Origin: Planctomycetota bacterium
GTDB lineage: Bacteria; Planctomycetota; Phycisphaerae; UBA1845; Fen-1342
Assembly: GCA_018814045.1 (NCBI GenBank)
Contig: JAHJAR010000024.1
Span: 1-37,370, forward strand
Direction of reading: 5' to 3'
DNA: 37,370 nucleotides
Positions 1-7,357 of the stretch are shown piece after piece. The translations under genes and the position numbers were made by a program. How positions within the stretch are numbered: the stretch's first letter is position 1; every line of letters starts with the position of its first letter. The notes beneath the pieces are model-generated. The model was not told where the DNA came from and made no database searches. It was given only the letters and a program-made list of their open reading frames with translations.

Positions 1-394
1 CGGCGGCGAGCAGGGCGGCGTTGGTGGCCCCGGCGGGGCCCACCGCCAGCGTGGCGACGGGGATGCCGCTCGGCATCTGCACGGTGGCCAGCAGGGCGTC
101 CAGCCCGTTGAGTTCCGAAGAGGCCAGTGGCACGCCGAGCACCGGGCGCGTCGTCAGCGCCGCAACGGCCCCGGCCAAGTGCGCTCCCGCACCCGCCCCG
201 GCGATGAAGACCTTCGTGCCTCCGGCGTCCGCGGCGCGCACGTAGTCGGCGAGCGCCTCCGGCGTGCGGTGGGCCGAGAGCACGCGCGCTTCGTGCGTAA
301 TGCCGAGTTCCTGCAACACGGCGACGGTCCGCTGCATCACGGGCCAATCGTTCTTGCTGCCCATCAGAATCACTACTTCGGGCGAACTGGACAT
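1..394 (-). CDS. purE: N5-carboxyaminoimidazole ribonucleotide mutase PurE (partial, 3' end off the window)
   Basis: The reverse strand encodes the N-terminal 131 residues of class I PurE, which converts N5-CAIR to CAIR in cytoplasmic purine synthesis. Visible family motifs are the phosphate-binding loop [10 protein letters not shown] near residue 11, the SAHRTP motif near residue 40, the loop [11 protein letters not shown] near residue 65 and [15 protein letters not shown] near residue 105. The ATG at 394-392 gives the usual short N-terminus. The usual Ser-Asp pair of the first loop is Asn-Asp here. The C-terminal part lies beyond base 1. The gene is divergent from the glycosyltransferase at 509, and the 114-base gap between them holds an AT-rich stretch near 437-448 (TATAGT on the plus strand) but no convincing -35 element. 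The family assignment is firm. Confidence 0.93.
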   Translation of the reverse strand, partial: MSSSPEVVILMGSKNDWPVMQRTVAVLQELGITHEARVLSAHRTPEALADYVRAADAGGTKVFIAGAGAGAHLAGAVAALTTRPVLGVPLASSELNGLDALLATVQMPSGIPVATLAVGPAGATNAALLAA

Positions 395-508
395 CGCAGC
401 GGCCTCGCGCGTAGGGGTGCGGTACACCGGGGGCAAGTGTATAGTAAACCGCGTGCCGCGCGTATGCCCCTGGCGGCGCGGAGCGGGTTTCGCAGCCGGA
501 GCGACACT

Positions 509-1567
509 ATGCCCAGCCCCCCCCCGGAGATCTCGGTCGTCGTCCCGATGTTCCAGGAAGAGGACAGCGTGGCCACGGTTGTTCCGCGGATGCTGGAATC
601 GCTCGGTGCCCAGCGGCGCTCGTTCGAGCTGATCGCCGTCAACGACGGCAGCCGCGACCGCACGGGGGAGCGGCTCGACGGGCTGGCCGCCAGGGAGCCG
701 CGGTTACGCGTGGTCCACTTTGCCCGCAACTACGGCCAGACCGCGGCCCTGATGGCCGGCTTCTGGGCCGCCCGCGCCCCGGTCATAGTCCCGCTGGACG
801 GCGATGGGCAGAACGAGCCCGATGATATCGGCATGCTGGTCGACAAGCTGGAAGAGGGTTACGACGTCGTCAGCGGCTGGCGCAAGGACCGCAAGGACTC
901 CTGGCTGCGCACACGCGTTTCCCGCGTGGCCAACTGGCTCATCGGGCGTCTCACCGGCGTGCGGCTGCATGATTACGGCTGCACGCTCAAGGCCTACCGT
1001 GCCAGCATGATTCGCGACTCACGCCTCTACGGCGAGATGCACCGCTTTATCCCCGTGTTTACCTCGATGCATGGGGCGAAGATCGCCGAACTGGTGGTGC
1101 GCCACCATCCGCGCCAGGCCGGCACGAGCAAGTACGGCTACGACCGCATTTTCAAGGTCCTGTTCGACCTGGTCCTGGTGCGCATGCTGCAACGCTACCG
1201 CACCAAGCCGATGCACTTCTTCGGCAAGATCACGAAGTGGTCGTGGTTCGCGACCGCGGCCTGCCTACTGTTCGCGATCGGCAGCGCGGTGTACACGGCG
1301 ACCTATCACCCGGAGACCGGCTGGTGGAGTGCTTTCTGGGGCAAGGCCCCGCTGGTGGGCGTGATGTTCTTTCTGCTCGGCGGCTTCTCCGTGATGCTAG
1401 GACTCGTAGCTGAACTCGCCATGCGGGCCGCCTACGAATTCAACGCCGGCCGCTATTGGGACGAAGCCCGGCGTGTGAACTTCGGCCCCGGACCACCGCC
1501 CGGGGCCGCAATGACCCGCCCGGGCGCGGTGCCAGTCCCACCGGTCGGGGATGTCCTGCATCACTGA
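509..1567 (+). CDS. GT2 family glycosyltransferase, polyprenyl-phosphate (ArnC/GtrB/DPM1-like) type
   Basis: This 352-residue protein has a GT-A fold nucleotide-sugar binding start ([14 protein letters not shown] at about residue 8), the NDGSRD motif near 45 and a DGDGQ metal-binding DxD at 97-99. The [15 protein letters not shown] block near 71 is typical of enzymes that transfer a sugar to undecaprenyl or dolichyl phosphate. Two membrane helices follow at about 245-265 and 278-303, as in ArnC, GtrB and YkcC-type proteins. The open frame extends upstream to 179, but that part is antisense to purE. The ATG at 509 has a GGAG seven bases upstream and starts the family's usual N-terminus. The sugar and the acceptor cannot be told from the sequence. 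The likely role is making a lipid-linked sugar for envelope glycans. Confidence 0.9.
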   Translation: MPSPPPEISVVVPMFQEEDSVATVVPRMLESLGAQRRSFELIAVNDGSRDRTGERLDGLAAREPRLRVVHFARNYGQTAALMAGFWAARAPVIVPLDGDGQNEPDDIGMLVDKLEEGYDVVSGWRKDRKDSWLRTRVSRVANWLIGRLTGVRLHDYGCTLKAYRASMIRDSRLYGEMHRFIPVFTSMHGAKIAELVVRHHPRQAGTSKYGYDRIFKVLFDLVLVRMLQRYRTKPMHFFGKITKWSWFATAACLLFAIGSAVYTATYHPETGWWSAFWGKAPLVGVMFFLLGGFSVMLGLVAELAMRAAYEFNAGRYWDEARRVNFGPGPPPGAAMTRPGAVPVPPVGDVLHH

Positions 1568-1654
1568 CCGCTGTGACAGCCCGCCGACGCCATTGCGCTT
1601 TCCAGCTTCCATCTGAGCAGGTAGGCTGACGGCGGCGCGCACAGGAGGATAACC

Positions 1655-3730
1655 ATGAGAACCCATAGCCTGCTTGCCATGTCCGCCGCTGCCGCGATTG
1701 TCTGGGCTGGAGACTGCCCGGTTGCGGCCGACAGCCTCGAGCTGATCAACGGTACCACGATCAGCAACTGCTATGTCCGCGACGAGGGCGTACGCCTGCT
1801 GGTGTGGATGAACCTGGACGAGGTCGGCGGGCCGGCCAAGGTGTATCCCCGCCACCTGGTCAAGAGCTACAAGATCGAACGCGCTGATGCCTGGGACGCC
1901 AATCCAGCACTGCCGGATCTGTCAGTCACCTTCATTGAAGTCAACCCCAAGCTGGCCGGCCTGCACGGCCGCGTGCACTACGATAAGTGGGGACGTCCCC
2001 GCATCGCCGGCGCCGACGTGTTGGTCGATGAAGGCGAGCGCGGCTATCTGCACCCCGAGCCCGCGGTCAAGAACCTGAAGCTGAAGTACACCCCGGGCGA
2101 GCCGGTGACGCTCACGGCCCATGTCAAGAACCTCGGCTTCAAGGTGGCCGGGCCGTTCAGCTATAGGTGGCAGATCGATGGCGAGGAGGTCAAGCAGGGC
2201 CACCACACCGAGTCGCTGGAGGAGATGCTGGACGCCGCGTTCGAGTTGCCATGGAAGTGGCAGGACGGTTTTCACGAGGTCACGTTCGAGATCGTGACCG
2301 ACCAGCCCGAGATCGCGATGATCAACAACTCGGCGACCGACGCGCTGTGGGCCTGGCCGTTCGTTTACGTGGTCAACACGGGCCGTGTGGCCTCCTGGCA
2401 TGAGTTCCGCAGCGCATACGGCACCTTCTCTTGGGAGGACTTCTATCGCTGGCACATAGACATCATGAACGTGCTCTTCGCCGCCAGCGTCTATCCCAGC
2501 GCCCCTGAGGGCATCAAGGCCCGCGTCCGGCTGGACCGGATCATCTACACCGACGACGTGGCCCAAGCCGAGCGCGAGCTCTGGTCAACCGATGGCTTGC
2601 GCTACGACCAGGGCGTCTGGATCTGGCGTGACCAGGAAAACGAGCTCAAGGACGGTCAGTGGATTCAGACCGACCACGAGTGGCGCAACCGCACCGAGTG
2701 GTCGCTGCCGCACGAGCTGGGCCACCAGCTTGGCCTGACCGACTGGTACGCCCTCGACTACGGCGGCCACGAATACCACCTCATGCCCGATAACGGCGAC
2801 AAGATCACGCACTTCATGCGGCACCCGATCACGATGATGCACTGGCACGGGCCGCAGCCGTATTCCGAAGGCGATGCCGGCTATCTGAACACGACCATCG
2901 ACAAGCCCCGCGGCTACTTCGGCGACCATTACTTCGCCATCCCGCAGGAGATATTCCTGCACGTCGTGGACATCAACGGTCGTGGCGTCGGCGACGCGCG
3001 CGTGGAGGTCTTCCAGCGTGGCGTGGTCGTGGAGGCTGACGCGGACCCGGGGGAGGATCGGGGCGTACGCTACTGGCCGGTGGTCGAGGATGGCAACTTC
3101 GACCACCCGGTGTCAAAGCAGCCGGTGATCGTTGGCACGACGGATGCGGACGGTCGGCTGCGGTTGCCCAATCGACCGGTCAACGAGGTTCGGACGCTCA
3201 ACGGTTTTCACCGCCGACCGAACCCGTTTGGCAACATCAATGTTGTGGGCCAGCGTGGACTGCTGCTGGTCCGTGTCACGAAAGACGCGCGGCCGGTGCA
3301 TTTCTGGCTCGAGATTCATGAGGTGCTGAGCGCCTGGTTCCGCGGCCAGCAGGAGCGCTACACGGTGGTGCTGAAGACGCCCTATGGCTCGCTCGATTCG
3401 CCGCCGGCGCCGACCAAGGTGAGCGTGACGCGTGTGGACGAGCACACGGCCCGCGTGGCGTGGTCTCCGCCACCGGTCCGCGACCAGCACTATCTCGACC
3501 GTCCGCTGGGCTACCGCGTATACCGGCGGATCGGCAGCGATGGGCTCAACGACCGGCCGTGGTGCCCGCTGGCGACGCTGGGGCCCGAGGCGCGCACGGT
3601 CACCGTCGATCTTCGCGAGCGCATCGCCGACATCTACTGGTATTCGAAAGTCAACCGTTTCGCCGTCTCGACGGTCGGCGATTGCGGCGTTGAAAGTGAA
3701 CTGACCGAGATAGTCCTGCCTCAACCGTAG
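1655..3730 (+). CDS. Secreted putative zinc metallopeptidase with CARDB-like and fibronectin III-like regions
   Basis: This 691-residue protein has a Sec-type signal peptide (cleavage probably after the AA near residue 25) and an AGGAGG seven to twelve bases before its ATG. A stretch at about 140-235 (LTAHVKNLGFKVAGPF and a following WQDGFHEVTFEI) resembles a CARDB or other immunoglobulin-like adhesion fold. Residues 353-363 read HELGHQLGLTD, an exact HExxHxxGxxD metzincin-type zinc site. A methionine-containing run (ITMMHW) lies about 40 residues later and could be the Met-turn. A mid region near 430-540 resembles a carboxypeptidase-regulatory-like beta domain. Residues about 590-690 look like a fibronectin type III domain (KVSVTRVDEHTARVAWSPP). 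Zinc site and signal peptide are seen directly; peptidase activity is inferred. I cannot place it in a named peptidase family. Confidence 0.8.
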   Translation: MRTHSLLAMSAAAAIVWAGDCPVAADSLELINGTTISNCYVRDEGVRLLVWMNLDEVGGPAKVYPRHLVKSYKIERADAWDANPALPDLSVTFIEVNPKLAGLHGRVHYDKWGRPRIAGADVLVDEGERGYLHPEPAVKNLKLKYTPGEPVTLTAHVKNLGFKVAGPFSYRWQIDGEEVKQGHHTESLEEMLDAAFELPWKWQDGFHEVTFEIVTDQPEIAMINNSATDALWAWPFVYVVNTGRVASWHEFRSAYGTFSWEDFYRWHIDIMNVLFAASVYPSAPEGIKARVRLDRIIYTDDVAQAERELWSTDGLRYDQGVWIWRDQENELKDGQWIQTDHEWRNRTEWSLPHELGHQLGLTDWYALDYGGHEYHLMPDNGDKITHFMRHPITMMHWHGPQPYSEGDAGYLNTTIDKPRGYFGDHYFAIPQEIFLHVVDINGRGVGDARVEVFQRGVVVEADADPGEDRGVRYWPVVEDGNFDHPVSKQPVIVGTTDADGRLRLPNRPVNEVRTLNGFHRRPNPFGNINVVGQRGLLLVRVTKDARPVHFWLEIHEVLSAWFRGQQERYTVVLKTPYGSLDSPPAPTKVSVTRVDEHTARVAWSPPPVRDQHYLDRPLGYRVYRRIGSDGLNDRPWCPLATLGPEARTVTVDLRERIADIYWYSKVNRFAVSTVGDCGVESELTEIVLPQP

Positions 3731-3751
3731 CGCCCGGCGCGGCGGCGCTAC
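3727..3751. terminator. Hairpin between convergent genes, possible bidirectional terminator
   Basis: GTAGCGCC at 3727-3734 and GGCGCTAC at 3744-3751 form a perfect 8-bp stem around a 9-base GC-rich loop. The stem contains the TAG of the upstream plus-strand gene and the TAG of the downstream minus-strand gene, so the same structure ends both transcripts. There is no T-tract on either side, so it is not a canonical intrinsic terminator. It may still stop or stabilise both transcripts. Confidence 0.45.
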
Positions 3752-4638
3752 TTGGGCAGGTTGGCTAGTTCGTCGCGGGCAATATTGGCCTGCGCGCTAT
3801 CAGGGAACTCGTCGATCACGCGTTGGTAGTACTTGCGGGCCGCGGCGTAGTTCCTGTTCTTGGCGAGCGTACGGGCCATGTTCAACGAGTTGCCGCCCTT
3901 CTTCTCTGCGGCGGCCTGTTTGAGTTTTCTGGCGACCTTTTCGTCGGCCTGCATCTCCTCCAGGCGCTTCGCGGCCGTTTCGGCGGCGGGGGTCCCGGCG
4001 TGTTTCTCGACCACCCGCTCGAAAGCTGCGGCGGCTGCGGAGAAGTCGTCCTCTTTCAGCAATGCCTCAGCCTTGGCGAGGGCCTGGTCTGCTTCGGCCG
4101 CCGATAGCTCATCCGCAGGTTTTGGTGGAGTCTTCTTGATAGCCGCCTCAATGGCCGGGGCCAGGTGCTCACCCCGCGGTTGGACGGCGACGACCACGCC
4201 GTTCACGTCGAGCAGGAACACCGCGGGGATACTGCGGATTCTGTACTGCTTGGCCAGGCGCGTACCCCATTCGCCGCCCTCGACCACGTGCAACCAGTCC
4301 ATCTTCTCATGCTCGATGAAGCTCTTGCATTTATCGACGCTCTTGTCGAGGGAGATGCTGACGACTTCGAGGCCCTGCTTGTGGTACTTGGCGTAGGCCG
4401 CCTTCACGTTGGGCAGTTCGCGAACGCACGGGCCGCACCAGGTGGCCCAGAAGTCGACCAGGACGATGCGGCCGCGGAGGTCTTGGAGTGAGAACGCCTT
4501 ACCCGTCACGGCATCCTTGGCTTTGAAGTTGGGGAACACCTGGCCGACTTGTGGCGTCTGTGCTGCGAGCGGAGCCGCCAGCATGGCCAGCGTGGCGCCG
4601 CCGACGGCAATCCACCGAATCCTGATCTGCTTGTGCAT
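3748..4638 (-). CDS. TlpA/ResA-like thiol-disulfide oxidoreductase with C-terminal helical repeat (TPR-like) region
   Basis: This 296-residue exported protein has a signal peptide or membrane anchor (about residues 8-26, ending LAAQ). A thioredoxin-fold domain of the AhpC-TSA/TlpA type follows, with active site WCGPC (Cys68, Cys71) in FWATWCGPCVRELP and a cis-proline at SIPAVFLLD (Pro138). The C-terminal 120 residues are alanine- and lysine-rich helices that read like tetratricopeptide repeats (AAAAAFERVVEKHAG, then YYQRVIDEFPDSAQANIA). It probably reduces disulfides or apocytochromes outside the cytoplasm; the partner is unknown. The frame stays open to 4791, but the ATG at 4638 is preferred because it starts the signal peptide and has a GAGG nine bases upstream. 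The gene converges on the metallopeptidase gene. Confidence 0.9.
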   Translation of the reverse strand: MHKQIRIRWIAVGGATLAMLAAPLAAQTPQVGQVFPNFKAKDAVTGKAFSLQDLRGRIVLVDFWATWCGPCVRELPNVKAAYAKYHKQGLEVVSISLDKSVDKCKSFIEHEKMDWLHVVEGGEWGTRLAKQYRIRSIPAVFLLDVNGVVVAVQPRGEHLAPAIEAAIKKTPPKPADELSAAEADQALAKAEALLKEDDFSAAAAAFERVVEKHAGTPAAETAAKRLEEMQADEKVARKLKQAAAEKKGGNSLNMARTLAKNRNYAAARKYYQRVIDEFPDSAQANIARDELANLPK

Positions 4639-4778
4639 GCTATGAGTCCTCACAATCCCCGTGCTCGTTGCTCCCAACCGCGCCCTCTGGTCCGGATCGA
4701 GGTGGTCCCACAGGCCCGTTTGCGGAGATTCTAGCGTCAGAGCCGCCCCTTCGGCCACCACCTTTGTGGCCGCACTCG

Positions 4779-6650
4779 TCAGCTCAGCCACCCGGCGGCC
4801 TCGGTCTCTTCCGCCAGCCCGCGCTGTTGGCGTTCCACCATCGCGCGGTAGCGGCTGTCATGCGCCATTAGCTCGGCGTGCGAGCCGGTTTCGGTGATGC
4901 GGCCGTGCTCGATGACTACGATCAGGTCGGCGCTGACTACCGTGGACAGGCGATGAGCGATGACGAACGTCGTGCGGTCCGCCAGCAGTTCCCCCATCGA
5001 GGCCTGAATCAGTTGCTCGCTTTCCGAATCCAGGTTGCTGGTCGCTTCGTCGAGGATCAGGATTTGCGGGTCGGCCAGCAGCGCCCGGGCGATGCTGATC
5101 CGCTGCGCCTGCCCGCCCGAGAGCCGCACGCCCCGTTCACCGACCAGCGTGTCGTAGCCCTCGGGAAACCGCATGATGAACTCGTGGGCGTTCGCTCGTC
5201 GGGCGGCATCCTCGAGCTCGGCGCACGTCGCCTTCTGCCGCGCGTAGGCTATGTTCTCGGCGATTGTCCCGTCGAACAGGAAGACGTCCTGCTGCACGAG
5301 CCCCAGCAGACGCCGATAGCTGTGCAGCCTTATGTCTCGCAGATCGACGCCGTTGAGGCGCAGCGCACCCTCATCCGGATCGTAGAAGCGGGCCACGAGG
5401 TTGGTGACCGTGGTCTTGCCGGCGCCGCTCGGCCCGACCAGGGCGACCGTCGCGCCGCCCGGAACCTCCAGGGAGAACGAATGCAATACGGGCTGATCCG
5501 CCCGATAGGAGAACGAGACGTCTTCAAAGGCGATGGTGGCGACCTGGTGCGGGGCGGTCTGGGCCTGTGGCCGGTCCGGCATCTCCGTCGGGCGTCGCAA
5601 CGTGTCGAAGATCCGCTCCATGGCTGCCAGGGCCTGCTGCATTTGCCCGTACGAATGCACGATCGCCGAGACGGGCTGGAGCAGCATGAGAATGTACATC
5701 TGGAACGCGATGATGCTGCCGATCGTGGACTCCCCTCGCAGAACCAGCGTTCCGCCGAACCAGATGATCAGCAGGGCCGCCAACGGAATCAGAAAGCCCC
5801 AGCCCGACCAGATGATATACTCGAGCAAGAGTGCCAGCAGGCGCTTGCGCATGGCCAGATGGTGATCGTGCCCGTAACGCTTCGCCTCGGCCGCCTCGCG
5901 CCCGAAGGCACGCACGACCCGGATGCCGCCGAACGTCTCTACCACGCGCCCGTCGATCGTCGCCCGGTCACGCCGCAGGCTGCGGTAGATCGGTCTAATG
6001 CGGCGAATGTAGACGAAGTTGAGCAGGACGACCGGCGGCAGTAGCAGCACCGCCGCGAGCGACATCTGCCAGTTGATCCACAGGAGCACAGCGGTGGTCA
6101 GCACGATACGCACGATCGCTACACCGGGGGTGATGAGCGCGAATTGCAGCAACCCGGTGACCGAATCGACGTCACCGGACAGTCGCGACGTGATCCCGCC
6201 GGTCTTCATGTTTGCCAACTGGTGCAGGGGCAGGCGCAAGAGGCGGTTGAACAACCGTTGGCGCAGGCGAAAGAGCAGCCGGGCGTTCAGCTTGGCGGTC
6301 TGCCAGTTGCGCAGCAGTTCAAGGCACTGCTGCACCAGGATGATAACCAGCAACCCGATGCCGAGCTGGTGCAGCAGGTCGTGGTCACCGGGGGGTTGCA
6401 GGACTTTGTCCACGATGTACATCGTGGCCCGCGGCAGGATCAGGCCCAGCAGCGCCGCCACCAAGGCGAGGGCGAAAACGCCGGTGATGCTCCCGGCAAA
6501 CGGCCGCAGCCAGCCGACGTACTCGCGCAAGTACACCCAGCGCGAGGCCGGCTCACGCTCGGTGCCGGCCTCATCTTCCGGCCGCTGGCCGACCTGGCCG
6601 GCCCGCACCGCGCGCCGAAAGGCCCGAAACTCGTGCCGGGATGATGTCAT
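4779..6650 (-). CDS. ABC transporter, fused permease and ATPase (MsbA-like exporter)
   Basis: This 623-residue half-transporter would work as a homodimer in the inner membrane. The N-terminal type 1 exporter domain has about six helices between residues 50 and 325. The C-terminal ATPase carries Walker A GPSGAGKTT (406-414), a Q-loop (LVQQDVFLF near 451), signature LSGGQAQR (510-517), Walker B LILDEATSNLD (531-541) and H-loop His566 (VIAHRLST). These are the hallmarks of the MsbA, LmrA and HlyB group. The substrate, lipid or drug, cannot be told. The frame is open upstream to 6743; the ATG at 6650 is preferred because the extra residues are not family-like, although no good ribosome binding site precedes it. 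The gene lies 163 bases downstream of ybeY on the same strand. Confidence 0.9.
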   Translation of the reverse strand: MTSSRHEFRAFRRAVRAGQVGQRPEDEAGTEREPASRWVYLREYVGWLRPFAGSITGVFALALVAALLGLILPRATMYIVDKVLQPPGDHDLLHQLGIGLLVIILVQQCLELLRNWQTAKLNARLLFRLRQRLFNRLLRLPLHQLANMKTGGITSRLSGDVDSVTGLLQFALITPGVAIVRIVLTTAVLLWINWQMSLAAVLLLPPVVLLNFVYIRRIRPIYRSLRRDRATIDGRVVETFGGIRVVRAFGREAAEAKRYGHDHHLAMRKRLLALLLEYIIWSGWGFLIPLAALLIIWFGGTLVLRGESTIGSIIAFQMYILMLLQPVSAIVHSYGQMQQALAAMERIFDTLRRPTEMPDRPQAQTAPHQVATIAFEDVSFSYRADQPVLHSFSLEVPGGATVALVGPSGAGKTTVTNLVARFYDPDEGALRLNGVDLRDIRLHSYRRLLGLVQQDVFLFDGTIAENIAYARQKATCAELEDAARRANAHEFIMRFPEGYDTLVGERGVRLSGGQAQRISIARALLADPQILILDEATSNLDSESEQLIQASMGELLADRTTFVIAHRLSTVVSADLIVVIEHGRITETGSHAELMAHDSRYRAMVERQQRGLAEETEAAGWLS

Positions 6651-6813
6651 AGTGCTGACTATAAGCGTTTTGACCCACCATCGCGCCCCCGAGTGGCAGC
6701 GCCGCGCGTCATGGGTCACGGCTTGGAATGCAAAACGCGGCACCCGGGCCCCGTCTCGAAGGTTGGCGGAGAGCGCCCATTCGGCGATCCGCGTCTGAGG
6801 CAGAGTTCAGCCG

Positions 6814-7332
6814 CTACCCGTCGGGTTTCACATTGCCCCCCGCGCGGAAAACCGCTCCCAGGCCGAGTTCCTCGAGCAGAACGTCCTCGCGCGCGTGCAT
6901 ACGCCGGTAGGCGGCCGGAGCGTGGTCGTCGTAGCCGGCCAGGTGCAGCAGGCCGTGTACGAGATAAAGCGACAGCTCCGCCCGCGCGGCGCGCCGCAGC
7001 GTGGCCGGCGTCCGTTTCGCCGCCCGCGGCAAACGCCGGGCGGCCTGTTGCCGCGCGACGTCCGCGCACAGAATGACCTCGCCGTCCAGGTGGCGTCTCT
7101 GGTGGCTCGTGCCCAGATCGAACGCCAGCACGTCGGTGGGACCGGCTTGATGCAGGAAGCGCGCGTGCAGCGTGGACATCGCCGCCGCGCCGACTACCGC
7201 GATGGATAGCTGGCCGCTGCTAAAACCCTCGGCCGTTTCGACGTGCCGCGCCACGCGTTCCAACAGCGACTTGGCGCGCCACGTCTGCCGTAGTCGCCAG
7301 GCTATCCGTATTTGCAGGGCTCGCGGCGGCAT
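6814..7332 (-). CDS. ybeY: Endoribonuclease YbeY (rRNA maturation factor)
   Basis: This 172-residue protein carries the UPF0054 signature HGLLHLAGYDDH, with the three zinc-binding histidines in the order HxxxHxxxxxH, followed by a conserved Met (YRRMHAREDVLL). It also has the upstream PTDVLAF motif (usually TDVLSF). YbeY is a single-strand-specific endoribonuclease for 16S rRNA 3'-end maturation and ribosome quality control. The gene starts 25 bases after pgpH ends, and phoH lies further upstream, the order common in many bacteria, so the three are probably co-transcribed. The C-terminus is slightly longer than in E. coli. Confidence 0.92.
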   Translation of the reverse strand: MPPRALQIRIAWRLRQTWRAKSLLERVARHVETAEGFSSGQLSIAVVGAAAMSTLHARFLHQAGPTDVLAFDLGTSHQRRHLDGEVILCADVARQQAARRLPRAAKRTPATLRRAARAELSLYLVHGLLHLAGYDDHAPAAYRRMHAREDVLLEELGLGAVFRAGGNVKPDG

Positions 7333-7357
7333 AGCGAGTGGGATGCTGCCTGTGGTT

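Noticed and set aside
4878-6044. Long plus-strand frame (388 codons) opposite the ABC exporter
   Set aside because: It is the antisense of a well-supported gene with all ABC motifs. Such frames are common at this GC content.
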